Positions 1-8,772 are shown, counted from the first letter of the stretch. The stretch: DNA of 64,000 bases from Bacillus sp. BP-3 (GCF_028401955.1 NZ_JAQOTJ010000013.1:1-64000); one strand, 5' to 3'. The notes: generated by a model not told the origin, from the sequence alone. A program made the numbers and translations.

Positions 1-150
1 AAAAACTATATAAAGTACGGTGTTCTACTATTGAACGGAGTTTTGCGGATGCCAAGGAACTACATGGCTATCGATATACTCGGTTTCGAGGGCTGAAGTC
101 TGTCCAAATGCAAGCATATCTTACCGCAGCTTGTCAAAACATGAAAAAAA

Positions 151-195
151 TAGCCCTTCACCTGACCAAAAGCGGTCAGGTGAAGGGCTATTTTT
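151..195 (+). terminator. Strong hairpin with T-run after the transposase
   Basis: A perfect 17-bp stem (TAGCCCTTCACCTGACC and its complement) with a six-base loop is followed by TTTTTC. It looks like a rho-independent terminator for the transposase, or the conserved structured end of the element. Confidence 0.75.
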
Positions 196-246
196 CTTAT
201 TTTTATCATTTTCTAGTTCTTTTGTTCATTAACAAATCAATAATTC

Positions 247-310
247 CCAGAGTGTCGGAAACCCTGAAGGGTTTCCCAACACTCTGGAAAACGAGGGAGA
301 TAATCCCTCG
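247..310. terminator. Two adjacent hairpins between transposase and lipoprotein gene
   Basis: The first hairpin at 247-287 pairs CCAGAGTGT-GGAAACCC with GGGTTTCC-ACACTCTGG around a TGAA loop. The second at 292-310 pairs CGAGGGA with TCCCTCG and has T-runs on both sides, so it can terminate both the rightward transposase and the leftward lipoprotein gene. Confidence 0.65.
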
Positions 311-357
311 TTTTTATTTCTCTGAAATGGGGAATATGTTAATACATCATGAAAAAA

Positions 358-867
358 TTAGCTTTTTGGCATCGGAGTAGGCGTCGGTTTTGCATAGCCT
401 TCTTTATATTTATTATCAATGTATTTTCGAATTTCAAGTGGTGATTTTCCTTTTTCTTGTAACCTTGCCGATTCTAATGCGATTTCAAGGCAATTTACAC
501 AAGTTGTTGCATGAGAATCCCAAACAACTTGGCCATCTTTTTTGATTTCACGAATGAAACAGTTTTTATTGCTTTTATGTCCTACGCTCTCACCGCATCC
601 ACAGTAGCATGGAATCCATTGAAGTAATTCGGCATGTTGTCCTGCCACAGCGTAAATCTTTTTAATTTGCGCATCTTGTTCCGATAAGAAAGAAGGAAGT
701 GTGTCGATTCCTTGTGTTGTTTCGGCAATATCTCTTTGCTCTTCTGTATGATGTTGATGTGATGAGCTCGTTTCTTTTACTGGTTGTTTTTGTGCAGCGT
801 TGTTACAGCCGATCATTGTAAATGCAAGAATTCCCGTTATACAACATAATAAAAGTGGCTTTTTCAT
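358..867 (-). CDS. PCYCGC-motif lipoprotein
   Basis: A 169-residue protein with a lipoprotein signal peptide: a basic start, a hydrophobic core and a lipobox ending GCNN near Cys21, so it should be anchored on the outer face of the membrane. A His-rich linker ([11 protein letters not shown]) follows. The centre holds [20 protein letters not shown], the signature of the PCYC motif-containing lipoprotein family, and a further CxxC (TTCVNC) sits about 30 residues later. The clustered Cys and His suggest metal or haem binding, but no function is established. It is a single gene with a terminator at 292-310 and an RBS of AGGAGG just before the ATG. Confidence 0.8.
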   Translation of the reverse strand: MKKPLLLCCITGILAFTMIGCNNAAQKQPVKETSSSHQHHTEEQRDIAETTQGIDTLPSFLSEQDAQIKKIYAVAGQHAELLQWIPCYCGCGESVGHKSNKNCFIREIKKDGQVVWDSHATTCVNCLEIALESARLQEKGKSPLEIRKYIDNKYKEGYAKPTPTPMPKS

Positions 868-975
868 TGGGATTCCTCCTTTAGTTTCCTCCGAAAATGG
901 ACAGGTATATAAACATATATTAAGCGCAGTCTAATTTTAGAAGTAAAAAAGAAGGAGTGAATGCACACTCCTTCC

Positions 976-1575
976 TTATCTTGCTTTTTTCATTTTTAAT
1001 TCTGTTTTTAACTTCTTCATTTCTGCCTGTATATCCTCTTTTTTCACATTTAATTTTTCAGCAATTTGTTTTACATTCATACCGTCTTTCTTCATTTTTA
1101 AAACGTCATTTAAAGGTGTGTTACTTTTTTGTGAAATCATGTTGAGCGCTGCAAGTTGGAACAAAGATACTTCATAGTCACGCATTGTTTGTTTCACTTG
1201 ATCTGGCGTTGATTTTTGCATGTCTGCTACTTTTTGAAACAATTTTGCTTTTGCCTCTTTACTCATATGATGTTTATGCAGTTTCTTCTTATCAATGCCA
1301 AAGTGCTTAGCAGTCTCTTTCCAATTCTGGTTTTGCTTATAGTAGTCTAATACAGTGTTTATATCTTTTCCGCTTAACTTAGCAATGCGCACTGCTTTCC
1401 TAATTTCACGCTTTTGATATCCTTTTTCGGTTAATGATTTGTATTGCTCTTCAGAAATGAATTTATGGTGCTTTGTTTCTGCTTGTGAGTTATTTGTAGA
1501 AGCGTATGCAGTTAGCGATGTTGCTCCGCATAATAATGATACCGCTAACATTCCTGTTACTAGCTTTTTCTTCAT
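976..1575 (-). CDS. Secreted helical protein of unknown function
   Basis: 199 residues starting with a clear Sec signal peptide (MKKKLVTGMLAVSLLCGATS, cleavage probably after AYA). The mature protein is highly charged, Lys-rich and mostly predicted helical. Short repeated helix-turn-helix-like units recur: YQKREIRKAVRIAKLSGKDI, the segment around LDYYKQNQNW, and MNVKQIAEKLNVKKEDIQ. I do not recognise a named family. It is divergent from the two-component pair that begins at 1863, with about 290 bp between them, so it could be a target of that regulator; this is inference only. Confidence 0.7.
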   Translation of the reverse strand: MKKKLVTGMLAVSLLCGATSLTAYASTNNSQAETKHHKFISEEQYKSLTEKGYQKREIRKAVRIAKLSGKDINTVLDYYKQNQNWKETAKHFGIDKKKLHKHHMSKEAKAKLFQKVADMQKSTPDQVKQTMRDYEVSLFQLAALNMISQKSNTPLNDVLKMKKDGMNVKQIAEKLNVKKEDIQAEMKKLKTELKMKKAR

Positions 1576-1862
1576 GTTTGATCACTCCTATATGTATTTT
1601 GTTATAGCTTATCCAAAAAGTATGACGAAACTATGAACAAATTATGTTTTAAATAGGTACAAATTGAAAAAGCGAAGTCAAAAATCTTTTCTATCTAGGG
1701 AGGACGAGAGTATTAGCGGTCATGTTTTGTTCAGCATGGCAGCGACTAATGTGTTGGGAAATTAAAATGGGTTTATATATAAAGAGAAGTAGAGAGTTGT
1801 TTCTATATGATAAGAGTTTTAAAATGAAGAAAAAGATTTCGAGGAATGGAGAAGATGCTGCG

Positions 1863-2549
1863 ATGCATGTATTAATTGTAGAGGATAATGAGAGTGTGTG
1901 TTCCATGCTTGAAATGTTTTTTATGAAAGAAAACTTTCAAGCAACATTTGTCGCAGACGGTTTAGAAGCGTATGCATTGTTTCAAAAGAAAGAATGGGAT
2001 TTGCTTATTATAGATTGGATGATTCCAGGGATGGACGGTATAAAGCTATGTCAAAAAATAAGAGAAAGCAGTGACGTTCCTATCATTATGTTAACCGCAA
2101 AAGATAGTGAAGCAGATCAAGTGCTAGGATTAGAAATTGGGGCAGATGACTATGTTACGAAGCCGTTTAGTCCGCTTACATTAATCGCAAGGATGAAGGC
2201 AGTTGTCCGCCGTCTAACAAAAAAACAGGTAAAAAGTGAAACGAACCATTTTCATATTAATGAAGAAACGAGAGAAGTATTTTTAGATGGTGAGAAAGTG
2301 AATAATTTAACACCAAAAGAATTTGAACTACTCGTCTTTTTTACGAAGCATCCACGCCAAGTATTTCGAAGAGAGCAGCTTTTAGAACGCATTTGGGGCT
2401 ATCAATTTTACGGAGATGAACGAACGGTGGATGTACATATTAAGCGGCTTCGTAAAAAAATTAGGACTGACTCGCATATATGGATTCAAACTGTGTGGGG
2501 CGTTGGTTATAAATTTGATGAAGCGGTAACTGGCTATGAAAAGGATTAA
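1863..2549 (+). CDS. OmpR-family response regulator
   Basis: 228 residues from the ATG at 1863, chosen because GGAGAAG lies 8 bases upstream and because MHVLIVEDNE is the canonical receiver start; an upstream in-frame ATG would add 47 unrelated residues. The receiver domain has the acidic pair E7/D8, the phospho-acceptor D51 in LLIIDWMIPGMDG, the LTAK switch threonine and KPF near residue 102. The C-terminal winged helix ends in DVHIKRLRKKI and WGVGYKF, typical of OmpR/PhoB DNA-binding domains. It overlaps the kinase gene by 14 bp, indicating translational coupling. Confidence 0.93.
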   Translation: MHVLIVEDNESVCSMLEMFFMKENFQATFVADGLEAYALFQKKEWDLLIIDWMIPGMDGIKLCQKIRESSDVPIIMLTAKDSEADQVLGLEIGADDYVTKPFSPLTLIARMKAVVRRLTKKQVKSETNHFHINEETREVFLDGEKVNNLTPKEFELLVFFTKHPRQVFRREQLLERIWGYQFYGDERTVDVHIKRLRKKIRTDSHIWIQTVWGVGYKFDEAVTGYEKD

Positions 2550-3945
2550 ATATTTTTATCAGCTGTTGTTTAGTTACATTTTTGTTTTTCTTGTTGCCTT
2601 TATTTTATTAAGTGTGATGTTTTTAAGCTTAGCTGAAAATCTTGCTTATGAGACAAAAGTAGAAGAGCTTACTTCTTATGGGACAAAAATTATTGATGAG
2701 CTTGAGAAAAAGGAAATGGATGTTCATGTTGTGAAACTAAAACATTTTTCTAGTCTATTACGTGCACGTGACACGAAGTTTTTCATCTTTAATGAAAAGG
2801 GAGAAATTACGCAATCACCAGTTCATGTAAAGAAAAATCCATTGTTAAGCGAGAAAGAATGGAAGAAAATTCAACATGGTGAAACATTGAAAATAAAACG
2901 AGACGTAAATAGATTTGAACAACCTGTATCCATTGTTGCGCTTCCATATATGAGAAATGGTGAACTGCAAGGCGGTGTGATGTTAACAGCTCCCATCCAC
3001 AACACACTTGAAATCATTACGGAATTAAATCGTTATTTGTTTATTGCGGCAGGCGTTACATTCCTAATTGTACTTGTGGTTAGTATTTTTTTCTCACGCT
3101 CTTTAGTCAAACGGGTGCAGCGTCTTCGCAGGGCAACTGAAATGATCGCAAAAGGCCAGTATGATGTACATATTCCTATTGGACAATATGATGAAATTGG
3201 TTTGCTTGGAAACGATTTTAACAATATGGCGCAGCAGCTTCATAAAGCACAGACAGAAATTGAGCGTTTAGAAAAGCGAAAACGTCAATTTATTGCAGAT
3301 GTTTCCCATGAATTAAAAACACCGCTTACGACAATAAATGGTTTAGTAGAAGGGATGAAGAATGACTTCATTCCAGAGGAGAAAAAGCAGCGCTGTTATG
3401 AAATGATGGAACAAGAAACGAAGCGATTGATTCGTCTTGTTAAGGAAACGTTGGACTATGAAAACATTCTTTCAAATGAAGTTACACTTCAAAAAGAAGA
3501 AATTGACGTAAAGGAAATATTTGAAGTCGTTAGTGAACAATTAGAACTGCAAGCAGAAGAAAAAGGAAATAAAATTGAAATCGCTGTCCCGGCTCATTTA
3601 TTTGTTTACGCTGACTATGACCGATTGCTGCAAGTTTTACTAAATATCACAAAAAATAGTCTGCAATTTACAGAGAACGGAACGATTTTATTACGAGGAA
3701 AAGAAGAAGGACAAACAATAATGATTGAAATTGCAGATACGGGCATAGGAATGAAACAAGAAGAAGTCGCTGCCATATGGTCGCGTTTTTATAAAGCAGA
3801 TGCTTCTAGAACGAATAGCTATGGTGAATTTGGATTAGGATTATCGATTGTAAAGGAACTCGTGAAACTGCACGATGGAACGATTGCAGTAACGAGTGAA
3901 CAAGATAAAGGAACAACGTTTATCATACGTTTTCCGAGACCATGA
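2536..3945 (+). CDS. Sensor histidine kinase, HAMP type
   Basis: 469 residues. An N-terminal membrane helix (about 8-32) is followed by an extracytoplasmic sensor region of about 130 residues, a second helix (about 168-187) and a HAMP linker. The H box is FIADVSHELKTPL with His258. The ATPase domain shows an N box (NITKNSLQF), G1 (DTGIGM), F box (FYKAD) and G2 (GEFGLGLSIV). It partners the overlapping response regulator. The stimulus is unknown; architecture resembles Bacillus envelope-stress and antibiotic-sensing kinases. A terminator follows directly. Confidence 0.93.
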   Translation: MKRIKYFYQLLFSYIFVFLVAFILLSVMFLSLAENLAYETKVEELTSYGTKIIDELEKKEMDVHVVKLKHFSSLLRARDTKFFIFNEKGEITQSPVHVKKNPLLSEKEWKKIQHGETLKIKRDVNRFEQPVSIVALPYMRNGELQGGVMLTAPIHNTLEIITELNRYLFIAAGVTFLIVLVVSIFFSRSLVKRVQRLRRATEMIAKGQYDVHIPIGQYDEIGLLGNDFNNMAQQLHKAQTEIERLEKRKRQFIADVSHELKTPLTTINGLVEGMKNDFIPEEKKQRCYEMMEQETKRLIRLVKETLDYENILSNEVTLQKEEIDVKEIFEVVSEQLELQAEEKGNKIEIAVPAHLFVYADYDRLLQVLLNITKNSLQFTENGTILLRGKEEGQTIMIEIADTGIGMKQEEVAAIWSRFYKADASRTNSYGEFGLGLSIVKELVKLHDGTIAVTSEQDKGTTFIIRFPRP

Positions 3946-3946
3946 A

Positions 3947-3978
3947 AATCGTCTTACATAAAGTAAGGCGATTTTTTT
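3947..3978 (+). terminator. Rho-independent terminator of two-component operon
   Basis: AATCGTCTTAC pairs with GTAAGGCGATT around ATAAA, followed by a run of seven T. It starts two bases after the kinase stop codon. Confidence 0.85.
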
Positions 3979-4006
3979 GTTGCGTTAGGAAAAAGATCTA
4001 ATCTGC

Positions 4007-4055
4007 CCATCAAGCTAAGATTTTGAAGCATCTCCAAAACGAAAATTTTCTCTGT
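4007..4055. repeat. Short dispersed repeat, copy 1
   Basis: The stretch beginning GCCCATCAAGCTAAG and ending CCAAAACGAAAATTT resembles the reverse complement of 6066-6112 (GCCATCAACTTAGG ... CCAAAACGAGAATTT). The match is imperfect, so this is a tentative call. The remaining intergenic sequence to about 4250 shows no gene I can support. Confidence 0.4.
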
Positions 4056-4270
4056 CTATGGGAATCCGGTTTATATTGATGTAGCTTTGGAATAAAGTTT
4101 GATCAAAATAGGTTTCTTTATGTCAATTTTTCAACTACTTCACTTTTAAATTATTCTTGTTTTTCTTGAAATTTTTTCACCTCGACACCATCTATAGATG
4201 ACATCGCATTCATTTCTGTTTCTTTTTAAAATTGACAGGACATTATATTACATTTATACTGTCAGTAACA

Positions 4271-4310
4271 CATTACTGTTAATGACAGTATACTGTTATT
4301 AACAGTAATG
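4271..4310. promoter_or_regulatory. 40-bp palindrome, probable PadR operator
   Basis: CATTACTGTTAATGACAGT and its near-perfect complement meet around TAT, with one mismatch pair over 40 bp, plus an extra half-site (ACTGTCAGTAAC) just upstream. It ends 62 bases before the PadR start codon, a position expected for autorepression. PadR proteins bind long A/T-rich dyads of this type; binding itself is inferred. Confidence 0.7.
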
Positions 4311-4372
4311 ATTTTAATGTTATGATGACAAAAAAATATTTTTTACATTTAATTCAGGAGGTTAGATATTTT

Positions 4373-4714
4373 ATGAAACATACAGGGAGACATACAGGTG
4401 CATTTCTTTTGCTGTTTTTAACAGAGGGAGATAGCTATGGAGGGAAACTTCTGCAGAAATGTGAAGAAGAGCTTCCCATTAATCCAATTGATAGTGCCAT
4501 CATCTATCGCACACTAAAAAAATTAGAGAAAGAAGGTGCTGTTGAGTCTTATTTGGATACATCTGATCAAGATAAGCCGATAAAAATGTACAAAATTACT
4601 ACAGTTGGAAAAAGAACATTAGAAGATTTTCAAATAGATATTGAAGAAAAAATTAAGAATTTATCATTTTTCTTAAATAAATATAAAAAATGGAAGGGGT
4701 ATGACCATGATTAA
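4373..4714 (+). CDS. PadR-family transcriptional regulator
   Basis: 113 residues from the ATG at 4373, which has AGGAGG 11 bases upstream; an earlier in-frame ATG at 4322 lacks a ribosome site. The winged helix reads GAFLLLFLTEGDSYGGKLLQ with the PadR-typical DSAIIYRTLKKLEKEGAV recognition and wing region, then a helical dimerisation tail. It overlaps the first permease gene by 8 bp and is preceded by the 40-bp palindrome, so it probably represses its own operon and controls the two membrane genes that follow. Confidence 0.88.
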   Translation: MKHTGRHTGAFLLLFLTEGDSYGGKLLQKCEEELPINPIDSAIIYRTLKKLEKEGAVESYLDTSDQDKPIKMYKITTVGKRTLEDFQIDIEEKIKNLSFFLNKYKKWKGYDHD

Positions 4715-5189
4715 TGGTACGATCCTTTACACTATAGCTATTATTCTTATCAGTATTTCTTTTGTAAAGGATAGAAATAAAACAAAAGATGCTCTATTAA
4801 AGTCATGGAAAATGTTTCGTAATCTTATACCTTCTATGCTATCAATTATGCTTTTCGTGGGACTATCACTATCTATATTAACGCCTTCTTTCATTTCTTC
4901 CATCATTGGGGAAAAATCTGGATTCATCGGTATTGTTTATTCAGCAATAATTGGCTCTGTTGCACTCATTCCAAGCTTTATTGTGTTTCCTCTAGGAAAT
5001 ACATTAGTTCAAAATGGTGCGGGTCTCCCTCAAGTTGCGGTATTAATGTCTACATTAATGTCAGTAGGAATCACAACTTTACCGATGGAACAAAAGATAT
5101 TTGGGCGAAGTTTTGCTTATTCTCGTAATGCATCTGCATTGTTAATGTCTCTCATATTCTCGTATATTATTTGGGTGGTGATGGTATGA
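4707..5189 (+). CDS. Permease half 1 (ArsP/DUF318-like)
   Basis: 160 residues with about four to five membrane helices. The start at 4707 is preferred because GGAAGGGG lies 7 bases upstream; the ATG at 4701 is only one base from it. IIGEKSGFIGIVYSAIIG, followed by a Pro-rich turn (SFIVFPLGNTLV), matches the repeated inverted core of DUF318/ArsP-type permeases. The next gene carries a parallel motif (YMGEKSGIYGILFSLLLGG), so the two genes look like the two halves of one transporter expressed separately. The substrate is unknown; the family includes organoarsenical exporters. Confidence 0.7.
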   Translation: MINGTILYTIAIILISISFVKDRNKTKDALLKSWKMFRNLIPSMLSIMLFVGLSLSILTPSFISSIIGEKSGFIGIVYSAIIGSVALIPSFIVFPLGNTLVQNGAGLPQVAVLMSTLMSVGITTLPMEQKIFGRSFAYSRNASALLMSLIFSYIIWVVMV

Positions 5190-5713
5190 ATGAATTAAAA
5201 AGATATCGTTTCTTTTTCATTTTACTATTGGGACTCATTATATTGACTTTTATAAACCAATCGCTCGGCTGGAACGCATTTCAATTAACAGGAAAAAGTA
5301 TTTTAGATATGCTGTTTCTACTTCCTCCTGTCTTAATATTCGTAGGGTTACTTGACCAGTGGGTGAAGAAAGAAACATTAATTAAATATATGGGAGAAAA
5401 ATCTGGCATCTATGGCATCTTGTTCTCCCTATTACTAGGAGGAATTGCAGCCGGTCCTCTCTATGTTGCTTTTCCAATCGCGGCACTTTTATTAAAAAAA
5501 GGAGCGAGCATACGCTACATTGTATTTTTTCTAGGAGTTTGGACAACTGCAAAATTACCGGTTATGGTGTATGAATTTGCTTCATTTGGAGCTAAATTTA
5601 CACTCATTCACATTTGTTTTGGTCTATTATATTTCTATTTAATGGGTATTATTTATGAGAAGTTTTATGACCAACGACAACTGTTAAAGTATGATATAAC
5701 TAAAGAAGTTTAG
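5186..5713 (+). CDS. Permease half 2 (ArsP/DUF318-like)
   Basis: 175 residues with four to five membrane helices. The ATG at 5186 overlaps the preceding stop as ATGA, a classic translational coupling; an in-frame TTG at 5171 would lie inside the upstream gene. The motif MGEKSGIYGILFSLLLGGIA followed by GPLYVAFPIAALLLKKG mirrors the motif of the first half, supporting a two-subunit permease. It is the last gene of the PadR operon. No terminator is obvious; a decayed gene lies downstream on the other strand. Confidence 0.7.
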   Translation: MNELKRYRFFFILLLGLIILTFINQSLGWNAFQLTGKSILDMLFLLPPVLIFVGLLDQWVKKETLIKYMGEKSGIYGILFSLLLGGIAAGPLYVAFPIAALLLKKGASIRYIVFFLGVWTTAKLPVMVYEFASFGAKFTLIHICFGLLYFYLMGIIYEKFYDQRQLLKYDITKEV

Positions 5714-5760
5714 ATTTAGACTAATAAGTCTTTAAGTCCTTCCATCCCAGATTCTTTTGT

Positions 5761-6040
5761 CTATGTTTCATGATACAAAATTAGTCTTGCAGGAAGCTTC
5801 TGATACAGTCCGATATAAACCTCAGGAAGTTCATATGTTTCACCTGACTGTAATTGCTCCATATCTAATGGGATGTACTTAGAGTGCTTTTTTTGCTTTA
5901 GGTACATTCAAAATCTTAGACATATAATAGCTATCAACTAAATCCTCATCAATAATACAAGAAGCTCTTTTTATTCCCTCAATCTCATAATCCAGTATTT
6001 TTTGTTACTTAGAAAAATCTGTTCTTCTAAAACCAAATCA
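5761..6040 (-). pseudogene. Decayed gene of unknown function
   Basis: On the minus strand, sequence 6040 to 5761 reads as protein-like only if two frame changes are allowed: about VNDLVLEEQIFLS, then KILDYEIEGIKRASCIIDED through SKILNVPKAKKAL, and after a further shift KYIPLDMEQLQSGETYELPE ending ARLILYHET and a stop. The composition is clearly coding-like, and no start codon or ribosome site is visible. I do not recognise the family. It fills most of the 560-bp gap between the permease and the nitroreductase. Confidence 0.5.
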
Positions 6041-6065
6041 TTAACATTTTTAAATTAAAAACACG

Positions 6066-6112
6066 TGAAATTCTCGTTTTGGGGTATTGAATTTTTCCTA
6101 AGTTGATGGCGA
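6066..6112. repeat. Short dispersed repeat, copy 2
   Basis: Its reverse complement (GCCATCAACTTAGG to CCCCAAAACGAGAATTTC) resembles 4007-4055. The two copies flank the PadR/permease operon in opposite orientation. Confidence 0.4.
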
Positions 6113-6277
6113 TAAGGTGATACCCCAATTCTTTCTATACATGTTCATAAAAAGAAAAGAGTTTTTGGGTATTAAATATTGATTTATATAATGAAACTGA
6201 CTTATAATTGAAATTGATAATCTTTATCAACTGAGGAACGTATACATATAGATAGAAAATAATGAAGGAGAGAAAAG

Positions 6278-6838
6278 ATGACAACTTATACTTCCATCGC
6301 AACTGTTGTGAAAGAAAGAAGATCTATTCGTACATTTATAAATCAAGCAGTAGAAAAAGAATTACTAATTGAACTATTAAATGATGCAACGTGGGCACCA
6401 AATCATAAACACCGCGAGCCGTGGCAATGTAAATTATTTATAGGTAACGGCAGAAAAACATTAGTAGACGCTGTTTTAAGCTCGTTTTCAGCAGAGGAAA
6501 GAGAAAAGCGCAGAAACATGTTAACAGAACGGTTTATGAATACACCAGCTCAAATTGTTGTTTATATGGATGAAGACCCGCGTCAAGTACAGCGTGATGA
6601 AGACTATGCTGCTGTATGTGCATTTATACAAAACTTCCAGCTTCTAGCTTGGGAACATCGATTAGGAACTGTTTGGAAAACAGGCGGACTGATTTACAAT
6701 CCTGAGTTTATGAAAGCAATCGGTTTAACGAAAGGACAGCGAGTTGTTGGCATTTTACATGTTGGCTATTTTGATAAAGTACCAGAAGGGAAAGAGCGCA
6801 CGCCGATTACGGAGAAGTTAGAGATTTTTGAGGGATAA
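6278..6838 (+). CDS. Nitroreductase-family oxidoreductase
   Basis: 186 residues. The N-terminal VKERRSIRTF and the ATWAPNHKHREPWQCKLFIG segment are the FMN-binding signatures of nitroreductase-fold proteins of the small YdjA type, which act as FMN homodimers reducing nitro or quinone compounds with NAD(P)H. The segment LAWEHRLGTVWKTGG and the C-terminal VVGILHVGYFDK complete the fold. The ATG has GAAGGAGAG upstream. It is monocistronic. A bcr1-like remnant starts at its stop codon and a strong hairpin follows at 6937. The physiological substrate cannot be told from sequence. Confidence 0.87.
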   Translation: MTTYTSIATVVKERRSIRTFINQAVEKELLIELLNDATWAPNHKHREPWQCKLFIGNGRKTLVDAVLSSFSAEEREKRRNMLTERFMNTPAQIVVYMDEDPRQVQRDEDYAAVCAFIQNFQLLAWEHRLGTVWKTGGLIYNPEFMKAIGLTKGQRVVGILHVGYFDKVPEGKERTPITEKLEIFEG

Positions 6839-6890
6839 AGTGAAATTCCCATCAGTGGGGGGCTTCATCCTTCATTGATGGAAATCCTGC
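6835..6890 (+). repeat. bcr1-like repeat, left-end remnant
   Basis: ATAAAGTGAAATTCCCATCAG, a G-run and an imperfect copy of the inner hairpin match the left end of the full-length copies at 43748 and 55018. The right end is not present. The nitroreductase stop codon TAA lies inside the ATAAA left flank. Confidence 0.65.
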
Positions 6891-6936
6891 CCAATTGGGC
6901 GTTGGTTTGAAATAAAGTTTGATTAATAGAAGAAAA

Positions 6937-6980
6937 CCACGCATTTTGAACAAAGATTGTTCAAAATGCGTGGGCTTTAT
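6937..6980 (+). terminator. Long hairpin downstream of nitroreductase
   Basis: CCACGCATTTTGAAC and its exact complement form a 15-bp stem with a seven-base loop, followed by GCTTTATTT. It is a probable terminator. Confidence 0.65.
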
Positions 6981-7101
6981 TTGGGATAGATTTAGTTTTT
7001 ATAAAAAAGATGGATCATTTTCTAACAGTGTTATTTCACAGTCACGGCTGATTCTTGAAGAACGGTCCATCATTATTATCATAACAAAATGCCATTAAGG
7101 T

Positions 7102-7734
7102 TCATCTAGTTATTGAATTCATTAACTGGAAGAAGTATTCAGGTTTATGAGTCTTATGTAGGTTATACCATGAATGCAATGTATCTGGTGCAAATACATC
7201 TAAAATTTTCAGTACTTCCGTCGCAAATTCCAAAGGAGCTATTCCTGATGCAGTAACCAAATTCTCATCAGATACTGCAGGTCCCATCTCATAAAATTTT
7301 TCTCCTTTATAATTAGGACAGACCATTTTAATATACTCTAAGTTATTGCTTGTATGCTTTCTAGAGTCTAGGTATCCGATATTCGCCAGTCCCTCAGTTG
7401 CACCACAAATTGCAGCAACAATAGTGCCAAGTTTTAAAGCTTCGCCAATTTTTTTCAAGATAGGTTGATGAATATCTTCTCCCCAAGTATTCCCTCCGGG
7501 TAAAACGATAAGATCTTTACTCTCAAGTGTACATTCATCAAGGGAAATGTCTGGTTTTATATTCAGTCCTCCCATTGTAGTAATCATTTCTTTAGTAATT
7601 CCTACTGTAACTACTTTTAAAGGTGCTAAATCTTTTTTGAAATATCTTCCTGAGTTTAGTTCAGCAATTAAATATCCATATTCTCAGTCTGACATTGTAT
7701 GAAATACATAAAGATAAGCTTTTTTTGTTTGCAT
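7102..7734 (-). pseudogene. DJ-1/PfpI-family protein gene with in-frame stop
   Basis: The reading frame from the ATG at 7734, which has GGAGTG 7 bases upstream, is continuous for 210 codons except for a TGA at 7684-7686 (codon 17), where a Trp codon would fit (MSD-stop-EYGYLIAELN). Downstream, LIVLPGGNTWG and AICGATEGLANIG give the nucleophile elbow (Cys in AICGA) of DJ-1/PfpI class-I amidotransferase-like proteins, with length normal for the family. An ATG at 7587 could give a 161-residue fragment lacking the first strands. The neighbouring WYL-domain regulator commonly pairs with such genes. Confidence 0.8.
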
Positions 7735-7809
7735 CCAATCACACTCCAATTACAATTGATATCGCCTATTATAAAATAACTTCCCTGACAGCTAACGTCA
7801 GGGAAGTTA

Positions 7810-8772
7810 TCATACTTGATGAAATTGTATTAATTCCGACAGAATTTCAATAAGTCTTTTCTTAAGACTTACTGGCTCAATAATTTGAATGGATTTACCG
7901 TACGGTAAAAGTAAATAAGGTACGTATGTATGTAGTATATCTTTTTCAAGCAGGAATACACCTTGATTTGAAGTTCGTTCATGTAAATAATTTCCCAAAA
8001 ACCAATGTTGGCAAACATCATTTAGCGTACTGTTATTTCCACTAATAACTAAAGAAATAATCCTTTTCTTATCTTCCATAGTAGGAAGGAGGTTTTTCAA
8101 GAAAAGGTCACGTGCCGAAAAATTTTCTGGCCGGTTAAACTTATTTCCAGTTAGCATTAGATTTTCAATTCTCTCTACTCTAAAACTGCGGATATCGTTT
8201 CTAAGATGACAAAATCCAATCATATACCACTTATTATTCCAATAAATAATTCTGTATGGATCAACCAATCTATACTTTGATTGCTCTTCTCCACTTTTAT
8301 GGTATTGAATTTTTACAGAGTATCCGTCAGCCACGGCCTGCTCCAGCTCCTTCAAGAAGGGTTCCATCGAGAGGGAATTTATTCGATTTATTACTTCAAG
8401 ACTGGTTACATGTTGGTTTATCTTTGTTTCCTGCTCTTCGTTTGAATATTTGCCTAGCTTTGAAATAGCCCTATTTAGTGCTTCTCCTCCATAATACCCG
8501 GCCTCTTCTGCAAAAACAGCAGCATGAAATAGTGATGTTTGCTCCTCAGAATCAAAAAAAAGAGGAGCTTCAATAAAATTATTCAATAAAGTATATCCGC
8601 CGTTATGTCCTGTGTCTGAAATTATAGGTACACCACTTGTCGAAAGTGTATCAATATAACGATATACAGTCCTAATATTCATCTCTAACTTTTCTGAAAT
8701 TTGTTTTGCAGTAATTTTTTCACCTGAGCTAAGCATCCATAGAATTGCTAGTACATTGTCCATTTTAGGCAT
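7810..8772 (-). CDS. HTH-WYL transcriptional regulator (YafY type)
   Basis: 320 residues from the ATG at 8772, which follows GAGGTGG. The N-terminal HTH of the DeoR/HTH_11 type (KITAKQISEKLEMNIRTVYR) covers residues 1-60, then comes a WYL domain with VDPYRIIYWNNKWYMIGFC and FRVERIENL, and finally a C-terminal WCX-like extension. WYL domains sense small molecules or nucleic acids. It reads toward the broken DJ-1 gene 75 bp downstream and probably regulated it. A hairpin (TCCCTGACAG-type inverted repeat at 7781-7811) separates them and may be a terminator. Confidence 0.85.
   Translation of the reverse strand: MPKMDNVLAILWMLSSGEKITAKQISEKLEMNIRTVYRYIDTLSTSGVPIISDTGHNGGYTLLNNFIEAPLFFDSEEQTSLFHAAVFAEEAGYYGGEALNRAISKLGKYSNEEQETKINQHVTSLEVINRINSLSMEPFLKELEQAVADGYSVKIQYHKSGEEQSKYRLVDPYRIIYWNNKWYMIGFCHLRNDIRSFRVERIENLMLTGNKFNRPENFSARDLFLKNLLPTMEDKKRIISLVISGNNSTLNDVCQHWFLGNYLHERTSNQGVFLLEKDILHTYVPYLLLPYGKSIQIIEPVSLKKRLIEILSELIQFHQV

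Larger units (their letters stand above)
1..380 (+). mobile_element. C-terminal end of IS1182-type transposase (partial)
   Basis: The frame is open from base 3, at the window edge, to a stop at 378-380. The visible start contains [20 protein letters not shown] and then [11 protein letters not shown], which resemble the end of the DDE domain of IS1182-family transposases with its conserved glutamate (ERSF). After about residue 50 the frame runs through two hairpins and carries no family signal, so the natural protein probably ended earlier and the rest is read-through into flanking DNA. It overlaps the convergent lipoprotein gene by 23 bp. The family is recalled from motif similarity; the rest of the element lies outside the window. 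Confidence 0.75.

Noticed and set aside
1691-1906. 71-residue minus-strand frame before the response regulator
   Set aside because: No ribosome site and it overlaps the promoter and start of the regulator; composition is not coding-like.
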